Source of the DNA: CAYOHP01 sp964403795 [NCBI: uncultured bacterium]
Lineage (GTDB): Bacteria; Muiribacteriota; UBA6191; CAZXTJ01
Length of the DNA: 10,726 nt
Direction: 5' to 3'
NCBI GenBank assembly: GCA_964403795.1
Contig: CAYOHP010000187.1
Span: 1-10,726 of the forward strand
Below the pieces are notes generated by a model. The model was not told where the DNA came from and ran no database searches. It saw only the letters and a program-made list of their open reading frames with translations. A program made the position numbers and the translations under genes. This document shows positions 1 to 6,773 of the stretch, in pieces (within the stretch, counting starts at the first letter, position 1; each line of letters begins with the position of its first letter).

Positions 1-50
1 AGGGCCACCCGCTCGATCCCGGTCTCCAGGTCGGCGTCGTCCCGTTCCAT
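1..50 (-). CDS. 5' end of an unidentified gene downstream of kinase 1
   Basis: Only the first 16 codons are in the window; they read MERDDADLETGIERVA and the gene continues off the left edge. The ATG at 50-48 is preceded by a full Shine-Dalgarno sequence (AGGAGG, minus strand, 60-55) with a short 4-nt spacer. It lies 20 bp after the kinase 1 stop codon on the same strand, so it is very probably cotranscribed with that kinase. The visible N-terminus is acidic and hydrophilic, with no signal peptide in the visible part, which suggests a cytoplasmic protein. The family cannot be told from so few residues. Confidence 0.6.
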   Translation of the reverse strand, partial: MERDDADLETGIERVA

Positions 51-70
51 CGATCCTCCTGCGCCCGGCC

Positions 71-2134
71 TCAGGGAAGTCCGAGGTCGAGATCGGGGAG
101 CGGCGGGCCCTGCACCCGCTGGTAGATCTCCTCCACCCGGACGGTGTCGACCGGGGTACCGATCTGTTCGACGCCGCGGACCGTGAACCGGAGGCTGCGG
201 GCAGCGGCCGGGAGCAGGGTCCGGGACAGCCGCAGGCCCAACCCCACCAAGGAGATCCGTCCTTCCCGCCGGGGAGCCCGGTCGTCGACCGGGGGTACCA
301 GCAGGAAGCGGGCGGTCGCCTCGCTGCCGAGCACCTCGAGCACGCCGGTGGAGGTCTCGTCCCAACCCTGCACGGCCAGCAGCAGTTCGAGGTCGCCCTC
401 GACCGGCTCGAAGGGCAACCGCAGCTCGTCGGGACTGGTGAGCGTCAGGTCCTCGCCCAGCATGCTCCTCGCCCCGCCCCGCAGCACGTCCCCGAAACCC
501 TCGCTCGAGTCCTCGAAGCGGGTACCGAAGACCGTGGTGCGCACCACCCAGGGCCGGAGCACGGTACCCGAGTCGCGCGTCACCAGCAGGTCCTGGTAGG
601 CCCGCAGGGTATGGAACCGCCGCACTCCGCCGCCCAGGTCGCGCCGCAGCTCGCGTTGGCGTTCCCTCCAGTCCTCCGGGAAATAGCCGTCGAGGCGGGG
701 CTCGCGCCGGATCCGGGATCCCTGGGCGAGGATCCTCTGCAGGCCGGAAGGCCCGGGAGCGAGCGGTGGGATCCCCTTGTGTCGGGTCACCGAGAGGAGC
801 CGCTCGACCAGGGCCAGGGCCACCGCGTCGTCGTGGAGTCCGGGGGTGAGACCGGTCCGGGAGAGCTTGGCGGCGAGATCCGGGAGCCCCTCGGTGGCCT
901 CCTGCCAGGCCGAGCGTGCCTGGATCCAGAGCTCGAGTGCGGTATCCGCGTCCAGGTTCCCCGGGGCACCCAGGCTCTCCCGGATCTCGGGATGGGTCTC
1001 GACCCGGATCCGCATCCGGTTCAAGGCGTTCCGCCACTGGGCCGGTCCGTCGGCCGGCGGGGTCGCCCTGGAGGGGAGGACCTCCGAGCCGGGTTCCGGG
1101 AAGAAGCCGCGGGCGGCGAACATCACGCCGAGCCCGCCGAGGATCGCCAGGAGGGGGCCGAGCGGGAGACGACGTCCCGCGGCGCGCTCCGCCGAGGTCC
1201 CGGGGATCGGCGCCAGGCCCCGGGTCGAGGCCGCGACCTCGGAGGGACCGCTGGCCGGCGCCGAGCCCGGGTCGCTCCGGGACGGCACCGGCAGCAGACC
1301 GGAGGCCTTCACGAAGGCGTCGTCGAGGGCCTCGCGGGCCAACCGGGCGTCCCGGGCCCGGTCCTCCTGGGTCGGCGCCAGTAGCCGGTCGAGCACATGG
1401 TCGATGCTGGCGGGCACCGGGAACCCCTGGTCGGAGAGACCGTGCTCGAGGCCCTTCAACTTGTTGGCGTAGAGGTCGGTGAAGGAGTCCCCGGTGAAGG
1501 GAGGCTTGCCGGTCACCAACTTGTAGAAGATCACCCCGGCCGCGTAGAGATCCCAGTCGAAGGAAGGCGCGCCGCCCCGCATCTGCTCGGGGGCCATGTA
1601 CTGGGCGGTCCCCACCACCACCCCGGTCCTGGTGAGGCCGCCGCCGGAGACCTCGCGCCCCAGTCCGAAATCGGCCAGCACCGCGTCCCGCCCATGCGCC
1701 AGCAGGATGTTGTCGGGCTTCAGGTCGCGATGGACGATGCCCTGCTTGTGGACTGCCACCAGGCCGTCGAGGATCTGGCCGAGCAGCCGGGTGGCCTCCT
1801 CGACCGGGAGCTTCCCGCCCGAGCGCGCCAGGTGCACCTTCAAGGTGGGTCCCTCGACGAACTCGAAGACGATGTAGGCCTGGCCATCGACCACCCCGAA
1901 GTCGTAGACCGCGGCCACCCTGGGGCTCTTGATCTGGGCACCCAGGCGCGCCTCCCGGAGGAAGCGCTCCATCAGTTCGCGCTCCTTGTGGAGGTCCTCG
2001 GAGAGGAGCTTGATCGCCACCTCGCGGGCGAGCTTGTCGTCGACGGCCCGGACCACCCGGCCGAAGGCCCCCTTGCCGAGTTCGCGGGCGTTCGAGAACC
2101 GGCTCGCCAGGCCCGGAGGCAGGCTCCCGCTCAC
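71..2134 (-). CDS. Transmembrane Hanks-type Ser/Thr protein kinase (kinase 1)
   Basis: A 687-residue PknB-like receptor kinase that would phosphorylate Ser/Thr of cytoplasmic proteins in response to an envelope signal. The kinase domain spans about residues 13-275. It has the Gly-rich loop GKGAFG at 20-25, ATP-anchoring Lys42, helix-C Glu61, catalytic loop HRDLKPDN at 135-142 (Asp137), DFG at 155-157, an activation loop with LTRTG, and APE at 181-183. A Pro/Ser-rich linker (about 280-320) leads to one membrane helix at about 323-345. Residues 350-687 form an extracytoplasmic domain that is not PASTA, TPR or WD40 and is shared with kinase 2. The start is GTG at 2134, with GGAGA upstream at 9-nt spacing. 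It is transcribed away from the cyclophilin gene and lies 20 bp before the next gene. The kinase call is certain; the ectodomain function is unknown. Confidence 0.96.
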   Translation of the reverse strand: MSGSLPPGLASRFSNARELGKGAFGRVVRAVDDKLAREVAIKLLSEDLHKERELMERFLREARLGAQIKSPRVAAVYDFGVVDGQAYIVFEFVEGPTLKVHLARSGGKLPVEEATRLLGQILDGLVAVHKQGIVHRDLKPDNILLAHGRDAVLADFGLGREVSGGGLTRTGVVVGTAQYMAPEQMRGGAPSFDWDLYAAGVIFYKLVTGKPPFTGDSFTDLYANKLKGLEHGLSDQGFPVPASIDHVLDRLLAPTQEDRARDARLAREALDDAFVKASGLLPVPSRSDPGSAPASGPSEVAASTRGLAPIPGTSAERAAGRRLPLGPLLAILGGLGVMFAARGFFPEPGSEVLPSRATPPADGPAQWRNALNRMRIRVETHPEIRESLGAPGNLDADTALELWIQARSAWQEATEGLPDLAAKLSRTGLTPGLHDDAVALALVERLLSVTRHKGIPPLAPGPSGLQRILAQGSRIRREPRLDGYFPEDWRERQRELRRDLGGGVRRFHTLRAYQDLLVTRDSGTVLRPWVVRTTVFGTRFEDSSEGFGDVLRGGARSMLGEDLTLTSPDELRLPFEPVEGDLELLLAVQGWDETSTGVLEVLGSEATARFLLVPPVDDRAPRREGRISLVGLGLRLSRTLLPAAARSLRFTVRGVEQIGTPVDTVRVEEIYQRVQGPPLPDLDLGLP

Positions 2135-2183
2135 GTCGCCGGGTCTCCCGTCCGCGGCCCGAGGGAAGGCCGCCCCGGACCGG

Positions 2184-2189
2184 AGTGTA
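2184..2189 (-). promoter_or_regulatory. Possible -10 box for kinase 1
   Basis: The minus strand reads TACACT, matching 4 of 6 bases of TATAAT, and would place transcription start about 40 nt before the GTG start of kinase 1. No convincing -35 box lies 16-18 bp upstream. It is one of the few AT-containing spots in this GC-rich divergent gap, so the call is tentative. Confidence 0.2.
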
Positions 2190-2200
2190 TCGCCTGCCCC

Positions 2201-2235
2201 GGACTCTTCCCTCGCACCGGGGACTCGCCTCGCAC
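2201..2235. repeat. Imperfect tandem direct repeat in the kinase 1 / cyclophilin divergent gap
   Basis: GGACTCTTCCCTCGCAC (2201-2217) is followed by GGACTCGCCTCGCAC (2221-2235). The two units begin 20 bp apart and both end in CCTCGCAC, with those shared 8-mers 18 bp apart. The pair sits between the two candidate -10 boxes of the divergent promoters. It could be an operator with two sites on roughly one face of the helix, but chance similarity in GC-rich DNA is possible. Confidence 0.3.
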
Positions 2236-2252
2236 TGGTCTCCGGGCCGGTC

Positions 2253-2258
2253 TACAGT
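2253..2258 (+). promoter_or_regulatory. Possible -10 box for the cyclophilin gene
   Basis: TACAGT matches 4 of 6 bases of TATAAT and lies about 60 nt before the cyclophilin ATG. A good -35 box is not visible at 16-18 bp spacing. It is listed because the upstream gene is divergent, so a plus-strand promoter must lie somewhere in 2135-2316. Confidence 0.2.
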
Positions 2259-2316
2259 GGCGCCGACTCCCCGGACGCCCACCCAGTGCCCCGGGGAACC
2301 AGGAGGAGGACTCCCG

Positions 2317-2832
2317 ATGGCGAATCCCAAGGCGATCTGCGAGACGTCCCTCGGCACTTTCGAGGTCGAGCTCTACATGGACAAGATGCCCATCACGGCC
2401 GGGAACTTCATCAAGCTGGCGAAGAGCGGCTTCTACGACGGCCTGCACTTCCACCGGGTGATCGCCGGCTTCATGTGCCAATTCGGCTGCCCCCACAGCC
2501 GCGATCCCAACAGCCGGCAGGCGGGAACCGGCGGCCCTCCGGGAGGCTGCATCGCCGACGAGCACCCGGCCGCCCACAAGCTCTCCAACGAGCCCGGGAC
2601 CCTCTCGATGGCGAACACCGGGGCGCCCAACAGCGGCGGCTCCCAGTTCTTCATCAACACGGTGCACAACAGCTACCTGGACTGGTTCACCCCCGGGCCC
2701 TCGAAGCACCCGGTCTTCGGCAAGGTGACCAAGGGCATGGACGTGATCACCAAGATCGAGAAGTGCCCCAAGGGACCGGGCGACCGCCCTTCGCCGCCGG
2801 TGAAGATGGTCAAGATCAAGGTCGTCGAGTAG
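2317..2832 (+). CDS. Cyclophilin-type peptidyl-prolyl cis-trans isomerase
   Basis: A 171-residue single-domain cyclophilin that catalyses cis-trans isomerisation of Xaa-Pro bonds and aids protein folding. Conserved features are FHRVI at 45-49 with the catalytic Arg47, Gln55 in GFMCQ, LSMANTG at 96-102, SQFFI at 109-113 and VFGKV at 133-137. The residue matching the cyclosporin-contact Trp of human CypA appears to be Tyr120, as in many bacterial cyclophilins. There is an expanded loop at about 56-82 containing Cys58 and Cys78, and a short insert before VFGKV. No signal peptide is seen, so it is probably cytoplasmic. The ATG at 2317 is chosen because AGGAGGAGGA (2301-2310) ends 6 nt before it; the open frame upstream lies in the promoter gap. 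It is transcribed divergently from kinase 1 and convergently with kinase 2. Confidence 0.95.
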   Translation: MANPKAICETSLGTFEVELYMDKMPITAGNFIKLAKSGFYDGLHFHRVIAGFMCQFGCPHSRDPNSRQAGTGGPPGGCIADEHPAAHKLSNEPGTLSMANTGAPNSGGSQFFINTVHNSYLDWFTPGPSKHPVFGKVTKGMDVITKIEKCPKGPGDRPSPPVKMVKIKVVE

Positions 2833-2843
2833 GCGCGCCGGCG

Positions 2844-2862
2844 GGCCGGGGTCCTACCGGCC
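2844..2862. terminator. Possible GC hairpin between the convergent cyclophilin and kinase 2 genes
   Basis: GGCCGG (2844-2849) can pair with CCGGCC (2857-2862) around a 7-nt loop, only 11 nt after the cyclophilin stop and covering the kinase 2 stop. No T-tract follows on either strand, so it is not a canonical intrinsic terminator. Short GC palindromes are common in DNA of this composition. Confidence 0.22.
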
Positions 2863-4956
2863 GGTCCGCTGGAAGCAGGCCGCCAGGTTCACGGTCACCG
2901 AGGGATCTCCGATCGGCTGCAGGCCGATGGCCGTGAGCCGGGCCCGGCGCGCCGCCTCCGGGATCAGGGAGGCCGGGATCCGGAGGAAGACCGCCAGGCG
3001 GGTGAAGGACTCGCTGTCACCGGCCTGGTCCCCCGACGAGTGGACGCTGGCCACGAAGGGCGCGGTCTGGTCGCGACCCAACACGTCGAGCCGGAGGCAG
3101 GACGTCTCCTCCCAGTCGTAGACCACCAGGCAGAGTTCGAGGTCCCCGGTGGAGGGTTCGAGCGGGATCTCGATCTCGAGGGGAGCGTCCTCCAGGGTCG
3201 GACCCACCTCGTTGCGGATCGCCAGGGCCACCTTGGGGAGCCGGGCAGCGGGATCCGCGAAGCCTTCCCCGGCCGGGTTCTGGATCCGGAGCAGGGTGCT
3301 TCCCCGGGGCAACGGCAGGTTCGTCCAGGTCCCCGGGAACCCCGCCAGCAAGGTCCGATAGGTCGCCGACCAGGTCTCGGCACGGGTGCCTTCCGGCTTG
3401 GGGTCCAGGGTCACGGTCTGGATCCCGAGTCCGGTCGCCAGCCAGGCCGAGAGGGGTGGCCGCGGCCCGCCGGGCGGATAGAGCGGTTCCTCGCCGCGTT
3501 GGCGATGGTGTTCGAGCAGGCGCTCCAGGGTCGAGAGTTCGACCAATGTCCGATAGTCGGATCGCGAGGGGATCCCCTCGGGCAGACGCGCCAGGGCCTG
3601 GGTCATGGCGGTCGCCCGGCGCCTCCAGGCGGCCCGGGCCACCCGGAAGACCTGGAGCGCGTACGAGGAGTCGTCGCGCTCGGCCAGGGCCAACACGGGC
3701 GCGAACTCCGAGTCGTCCAGCAGGGCGCCAAGCTGCGCCGCCAGCACGCGCCCCGGGGCCTCGTCCCCCTCGCCGGAAGCCGCGCCCGGGCCAGGCTCGT
3801 CCCCGCCGGGGTCGGAGGCCACCGGCCGGACCTCCTCGCCTGCCGGACCGCTTGCGGATCCACCCGGGTCGACTGGGGACGCGGCGGTCGGGCCTACCTC
3901 CGGATGGGTCTCCGGGAGGAAGAGGCCGACCGCGAGGCCCAGGGCAAGGATCACGGAAGGCGCCGCCACCCGGAGGAGTCCCGTCCGCCCGCGAGGAGCG
4001 GGCCCCGAGGCAGGAGCCGGGATCGCGCTCCCGACCATGGGGCCCGGAGGACTCCCGGGACGCTGCCGGGCCCCGGTCCGTCCGGAAGCCGGCTGCGGAC
4101 CTGCCCGGACCGCCTGGAGCAGGCTCGTCGCGGTCCAGGGGCTCCGTTCCTCCCGGGGTCCCAGGAGGTCGGAGAGGATCCCCGGGAGCGGTTCGGCGAG
4201 CACGGGAGAGGGTCCCGGCAGCGGGAGACGGAGACCGGCGCACTTGCGGGCATAGACGTTCTGGTAGGTGTCGTTCCCGAAGGGGGGCTCGCCTCCGACC
4301 AGCTCGACCAGGATCACCCCCGCCGCGTAGAGGTCCCAGAGGGGCGCGGCGGAACCTCCTTCCATCTGTTCGGCCGGCATGTAGAGCGGAGTGCCGACGA
4401 CCTGGCCGGTCCGGGTCAAGGTCGTCTCGTCGACCCCATGGGCCAGTCCGAAGTCGGCGATCACGGGGCGACCGGCTTCCATCAGCACGTTGCGGGGCTT
4501 CAGGTCGCGGTGGACGATCCCGGCGGCGTGGATGGCCGCCAGTCCCTCGAGCAGGTCGAGGAAGATCCGGACGCCTTCCCCGGGTTCGATCCTGCCGCCG
4601 TGGGCGAGCCGGTACCTCTCCAGGTCGGATCCCGGGACCAGCCGCATGGCGAGGTACCGGATCTCCCCCTCGATTCCATGGGCGAAGAGCTCGGCCACCC
4701 TCGGGGAGCGGATCTTCGAAGCCAGGCGGCCTTCCCTCAGGAAGCGCTCGACGGCCTCGGAGTTGGCCCCGGCGCGGAGGATCTTCAGCGCCACTTCCCG
4801 CCCTGAGGACGCCTCCCGGGCCCGGAACACCTCGCCGTAGGCCCCGGACCCCAGGCGCGACCCGATGCGGAAGCGGTTCCGGAGCCCCTCGGGCAGTTCC
4901 GGGAGTTCCGGTTCCGGGTGGCAAGGCGGGTGCGATCCAGCCTCGGTGCGGGACAT
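2854..4956 (-). CDS. Transmembrane Hanks-type Ser/Thr protein kinase (kinase 2)
   Basis: A 700-residue paralogue of kinase 1. The kinase domain (about 29-285) has GSGAYG at 36-41, Lys58, helix-C Glu75, HRDLKPRN at 149-156 (Asp151, Asn156) and DFG at 168-170. The APE motif reads PAE at 194-196, keeping the Glu, so catalysis is probably intact. A Pro/Gly-rich linker precedes one membrane helix at about 328-347, followed by an acidic Gly/Pro-rich stalk (about 350-400). The ectodomain (about 405-700) is alignable with kinase 1 (GDLELCLVVYDWEETS at 604-619). The frame stays open far upstream, but the kinase homology begins near residue 27 and the upstream part is antisense to the DUF455 gene. ATG at 4956 is the first usable start; its Shine-Dalgarno sequence is unusually far away (13 nt). 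It is divergent from the DUF455 gene. Confidence 0.95.
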   Translation of the reverse strand: MSRTEAGSHPPCHPEPELPELPEGLRNRFRIGSRLGSGAYGEVFRAREASSGREVALKILRAGANSEAVERFLREGRLASKIRSPRVAELFAHGIEGEIRYLAMRLVPGSDLERYRLAHGGRIEPGEGVRIFLDLLEGLAAIHAAGIVHRDLKPRNVLMEAGRPVIADFGLAHGVDETTLTRTGQVVGTPLYMPAEQMEGGSAAPLWDLYAAGVILVELVGGEPPFGNDTYQNVYARKCAGLRLPLPGPSPVLAEPLPGILSDLLGPREERSPWTATSLLQAVRAGPQPASGRTGARQRPGSPPGPMVGSAIPAPASGPAPRGRTGLLRVAAPSVILALGLAVGLFLPETHPEVGPTAASPVDPGGSASGPAGEEVRPVASDPGGDEPGPGAASGEGDEAPGRVLAAQLGALLDDSEFAPVLALAERDDSSYALQVFRVARAAWRRRATAMTQALARLPEGIPSRSDYRTLVELSTLERLLEHHRQRGEEPLYPPGGPRPPLSAWLATGLGIQTVTLDPKPEGTRAETWSATYRTLLAGFPGTWTNLPLPRGSTLLRIQNPAGEGFADPAARLPKVALAIRNEVGPTLEDAPLEIEIPLEPSTGDLELCLVVYDWEETSCLRLDVLGRDQTAPFVASVHSSGDQAGDSESFTRLAVFLRIPASLIPEAARRARLTAIGLQPIGDPSVTVNLAACFQRTGR

Positions 4957-4969
4957 GGAGGGCCTCGAT

Positions 4970-4977
4970 CCTCCCCC
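4970..4977 (-). promoter_or_regulatory. Displaced ribosome binding site of kinase 2
   Basis: GGGGGAGG on the minus strand is a strong Shine-Dalgarno sequence but ends 13 nt before the ATG at 4956. The in-frame codon 4 nt after it is AGG (4965-4963). The gene at 1-50 has the near-identical context GGAGGATCGATG, with ATG at that position. The AGG may therefore be a former ATG, with initiation now at the next ATG. Confidence 0.4.
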
Positions 4978-5002
4978 AGGGTACGCCGCGGCGGTCCCGG
5001 GG

Positions 5003-5010
5003 ATTATCCT
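5003..5010. promoter_or_regulatory. Overlapping divergent -10 boxes between kinase 2 and the DUF455 gene
   Basis: ATTATCCT is the only AT-rich patch in the 60-bp divergent gap. On the plus strand TATCCT (5005-5010) ends 6 nt before the GTG at 5017, which would make that GTG the first transcribed base. On the minus strand GATAAT (5008-5003) matches 5 of 6 bases of TATAAT and would give kinase 2 a leader of about 40 nt. No -35 box is evident for either direction. Bidirectional promoters with overlapping -10 elements are a known bacterial arrangement. Confidence 0.4.
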
Positions 5011-5016
5011 CGGACC

Positions 5017-5832
5017 GTGGACGCCGCGCCGCCGCCGACCCCGGGTACCGTCGAGGCCTGGTGCCTGGAGCTGATCGAGACCACCGATGCGGTGACGAAG
5101 CTCACGCCGCCGGCTCCGCCGACCCGGTGGGAATCCGCTCCCCGGGTCCGCAGGCCGTCCGGACCGGGACGACCGGCGGCCTGGGAGGTGGTGGCCAAGG
5201 CGCCCCGGTCGGTCCGCAAGGGAGCCCTGTCCGACCCCGCCCGGCGGGCCGAACTCGTCCACACCTTCGCCCACCACGAGCTGCAGGCGGCGGAACTCAT
5301 GGCCTGGGCCCTGCTCGCCTTCCCCGAGGCGCCTCCGGCGATGCGGCGGGGCCTGCTGGCGATCGCCGGCGAGGAGCTCCGGCACCTCGGGCTCTACCTC
5401 GACTACCTGGCCTCGATCGGACACCGCTTCGGCGACTTCCCGATCCGGGACTGGTTCTGGAGTCGGGTGCCGTCCGCTCCCACCCCGCTCGCCTTCGTGG
5501 CCACCATGGGAATCGGCTTCGAAGGCGGGAACCTCGACCATTGCCGGCGCTACGAGGAGTGGTTCCAGGCCGCCGGCGACCAGGGTGCGGTGGCGATCCT
5601 GGAGACGGTCCGGGAGGACGAGATCGGCCACGTGGCCTTCGCCGCCCATTGGTTCCGGGAGCTCTCGGGCGGGCTCGAGTTCTCGGCCTGGACCCGGAGC
5701 CTCCCACCTCCGCTCTCGCCCCTGCTGATGCGGGGCCACGTCCTGAACACCCGCGACCGGGGCCGCGCCGGCCTCGACCCGCGCTTCCTCGAGGAGCTCT
5801 CCGCCTGGTCGCCCGACTCGCCTGGATCCTGA
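5017..5832 (+). CDS. DUF455 family ferritin-like protein
   Basis: A 271-residue, mostly helical protein with the DUF455 pattern. Probable metal ligands are Glu88 in FAHHELQAAEL, Glu120 and His123 in GEELRHLGLY, Glu169 in GIGFEGGNLDH, and Glu202 and His205 in EDEIGHVAFA. This set of four Glu and two His is typical of carboxylate-bridged di-metal centres in ferritin-like enzymes, so an oxygenase or oxidase is possible. The family's reaction is not established as far as I know. The start is GTG at 5017: upstream sequence belongs to the kinase 2 promoter, and residues from about 11 (TVEAWCLELIETTDAV) fit the family's N-terminus. No Shine-Dalgarno sequence lies at normal distance, but a -10-like box does, so the transcript may be leaderless. 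It overlaps the ATP-grasp frame by 28 nt. No signal peptide is present, so it is probably cytoplasmic. Confidence 0.88.
   Translation: MDAAPPPTPGTVEAWCLELIETTDAVTKLTPPAPPTRWESAPRVRRPSGPGRPAAWEVVAKAPRSVRKGALSDPARRAELVHTFAHHELQAAELMAWALLAFPEAPPAMRRGLLAIAGEELRHLGLYLDYLASIGHRFGDFPIRDWFWSRVPSAPTPLAFVATMGIGFEGGNLDHCRRYEEWFQAAGDQGAVAILETVREDEIGHVAFAAHWFRELSGGLEFSAWTRSLPPPLSPLLMRGHVLNTRDRGRAGLDPRFLEELSAWSPDSPGS
5791..5796 (+). promoter_or_regulatory. Ribosome binding site inside the DUF455 gene for the ATP-grasp gene
   Basis: GAGGAG lies within the DUF455 coding sequence, 8 nt before CTG at 5805. No ATG, GTG or TTG occurs in the ATP-grasp frame near the point where its protein-like sequence begins. 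This site therefore supports CTG as the start and translational coupling to the DUF455 gene. Confidence 0.4.
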
Positions 5833-6773
5833 ACCTCGACGCCGAGGACGAACTCCGCGATCCCGACGGCTACCGACGCAGCCCGGCGATGGCGGCCCGG
5901 ATCCGGCATCACGCGGCCCGGATCGACGGCCTGGTCGACCGCCGCGACCTGGTCCTGGATCCTGCCGACCCGGAGGCCGGCGGCGGACCGGAGGGCGCGG
6001 CGGCTGCCGGGATGCAGGGCATGGCCTGGTGCCCCACGCCCTCGGCCCTGCGGAGGCTCGCCGAGGCGGGAGCCCACCTTCCGGCGGCACCTTCGCTGGC
6101 CGTCCTCCAGCGGGTGCTCCATCGACGCTTCTCGGCGGGACTCGGGGACGGGCTCGGGGAATCGCTGTGGATCGAGGGCGAGGCGGAGCTGGCAGGCGCC
6201 CTCGAGGAGGCGACCCGGAGGGCCGGCCCCGGCGCCACGTGGGTCCTGAAGCGAGGCTACGGGTTCGCGGCCCGGGGCCATCGCCGCTTCCTTCCCGGTG
6301 CTCCGGGGGACTCCTTGCTGGCATTTGCACGGACCGCGCTGGCCCAGGACGGAGGCGTCCTGATCGAACCGTGGCGGGAACGGCTCGCCGACTTCGGCCT
6401 GCACGGCTGGCTCGGACCCGACGGTGCGCTGGTGCGAGGCAGTCCCACCACCAGCATCGTCGACGCCCACGGCACCTGGGTCGAGAGCCGGATCGCGGCC
6501 CCAGGGGAATTGGGGTCCGGGGAGGAGGACACCCTCCGGGAGGCCCTGGAGCGGGCTGCCGCCGGACTGCGGTGCGCCGGATACTTCGGCGCCTTCGGGA
6601 TCGACGCCTACCGCTTCCGGGCCGAGGGCGGAAGGATCCGCTTCCAGCCCCTCTCCGAGGTGAATGCCCGGTTCTCGATGGGATGGGCCGTCGGGATGGG
6701 AGCGAGCCGGCCCCACCGGTCTCGCCCCGGGAGGAACCCGGCGGGTACCATCCCGACACCGGAGGAACCCGCG
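5805..6773 (+). CDS. ATP-grasp domain protein, open into the DUF885 gene
   Basis: About 323 residues up to the DUF885 start, with no stop codon of its own. An N-terminal region begins LAWILNLDAEDEL (residues 5-17). A linker and pre-grasp segment (about 74-120) precedes the ATP-grasp fold. The fold shows nucleotide-binding Lys149 in WVLKRGYGFAARGHRR, the adenine-contact-like LIEPW (186-190), FGIDAYRF (264-271), and the metal-binding QPLSEVNARFSMG (281-293, Glu285 and Asn287). ATP-grasp enzymes usually join a carboxylate to an amine or thiol through an acyl phosphate; the substrate here is unknown. The likely start is CTG at 5805 (rare); ATG at 5889 would be the first conventional start but would drop the conserved-looking N-terminus. 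Residues 299-323 look like translated spacer. Either it is fused to DUF885 (884 residues in all) or a base error hides its stop. Confidence 0.72.
6730..6771 (+). repeat. Repeated 11-mer containing a Shine-Dalgarno sequence before the DUF885 gene
   Basis: GGAGGAACCCG occurs at 6730-6740 and again at 6761-6771, 31 bp apart. The second copy is the ribosome binding site of DUF885; the first has no usable start codon behind it. A small duplication of the initiation region is the simplest explanation. Confidence 0.4.
6761..6766 (+). promoter_or_regulatory. Ribosome binding site of the DUF885 gene
   Basis: GGAGGA is followed by a 7-nt spacer and ATG at 6774. This near-ideal site supports separate initiation of DUF885 even though the reading frame is open from the ATP-grasp domain. 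TACCAT at 6746-6751 is a weak -10-like hexamer just upstream. Confidence 0.75.

Noticed and set aside
2185-2316. 44-residue N-terminal extension of the cyclophilin
   Set aside because: It lies in the divergent promoter gap, has no ribosome site of its own, and a near-perfect Shine-Dalgarno sequence precedes ATG 2317 exactly where the domain begins.
3040-4806. Plus-strand open frames antisense to kinase 2
   Set aside because: They show no recognisable domain, and the opposite strand carries a complete kinase with all motifs.
3456-5804. Upstream extension of the ATP-grasp/DUF885 frame
   Set aside because: It runs antisense through kinase 2 and out of frame through DUF455, with Arg/Pro-rich sequence; protein-like sequence starts only near 5805.
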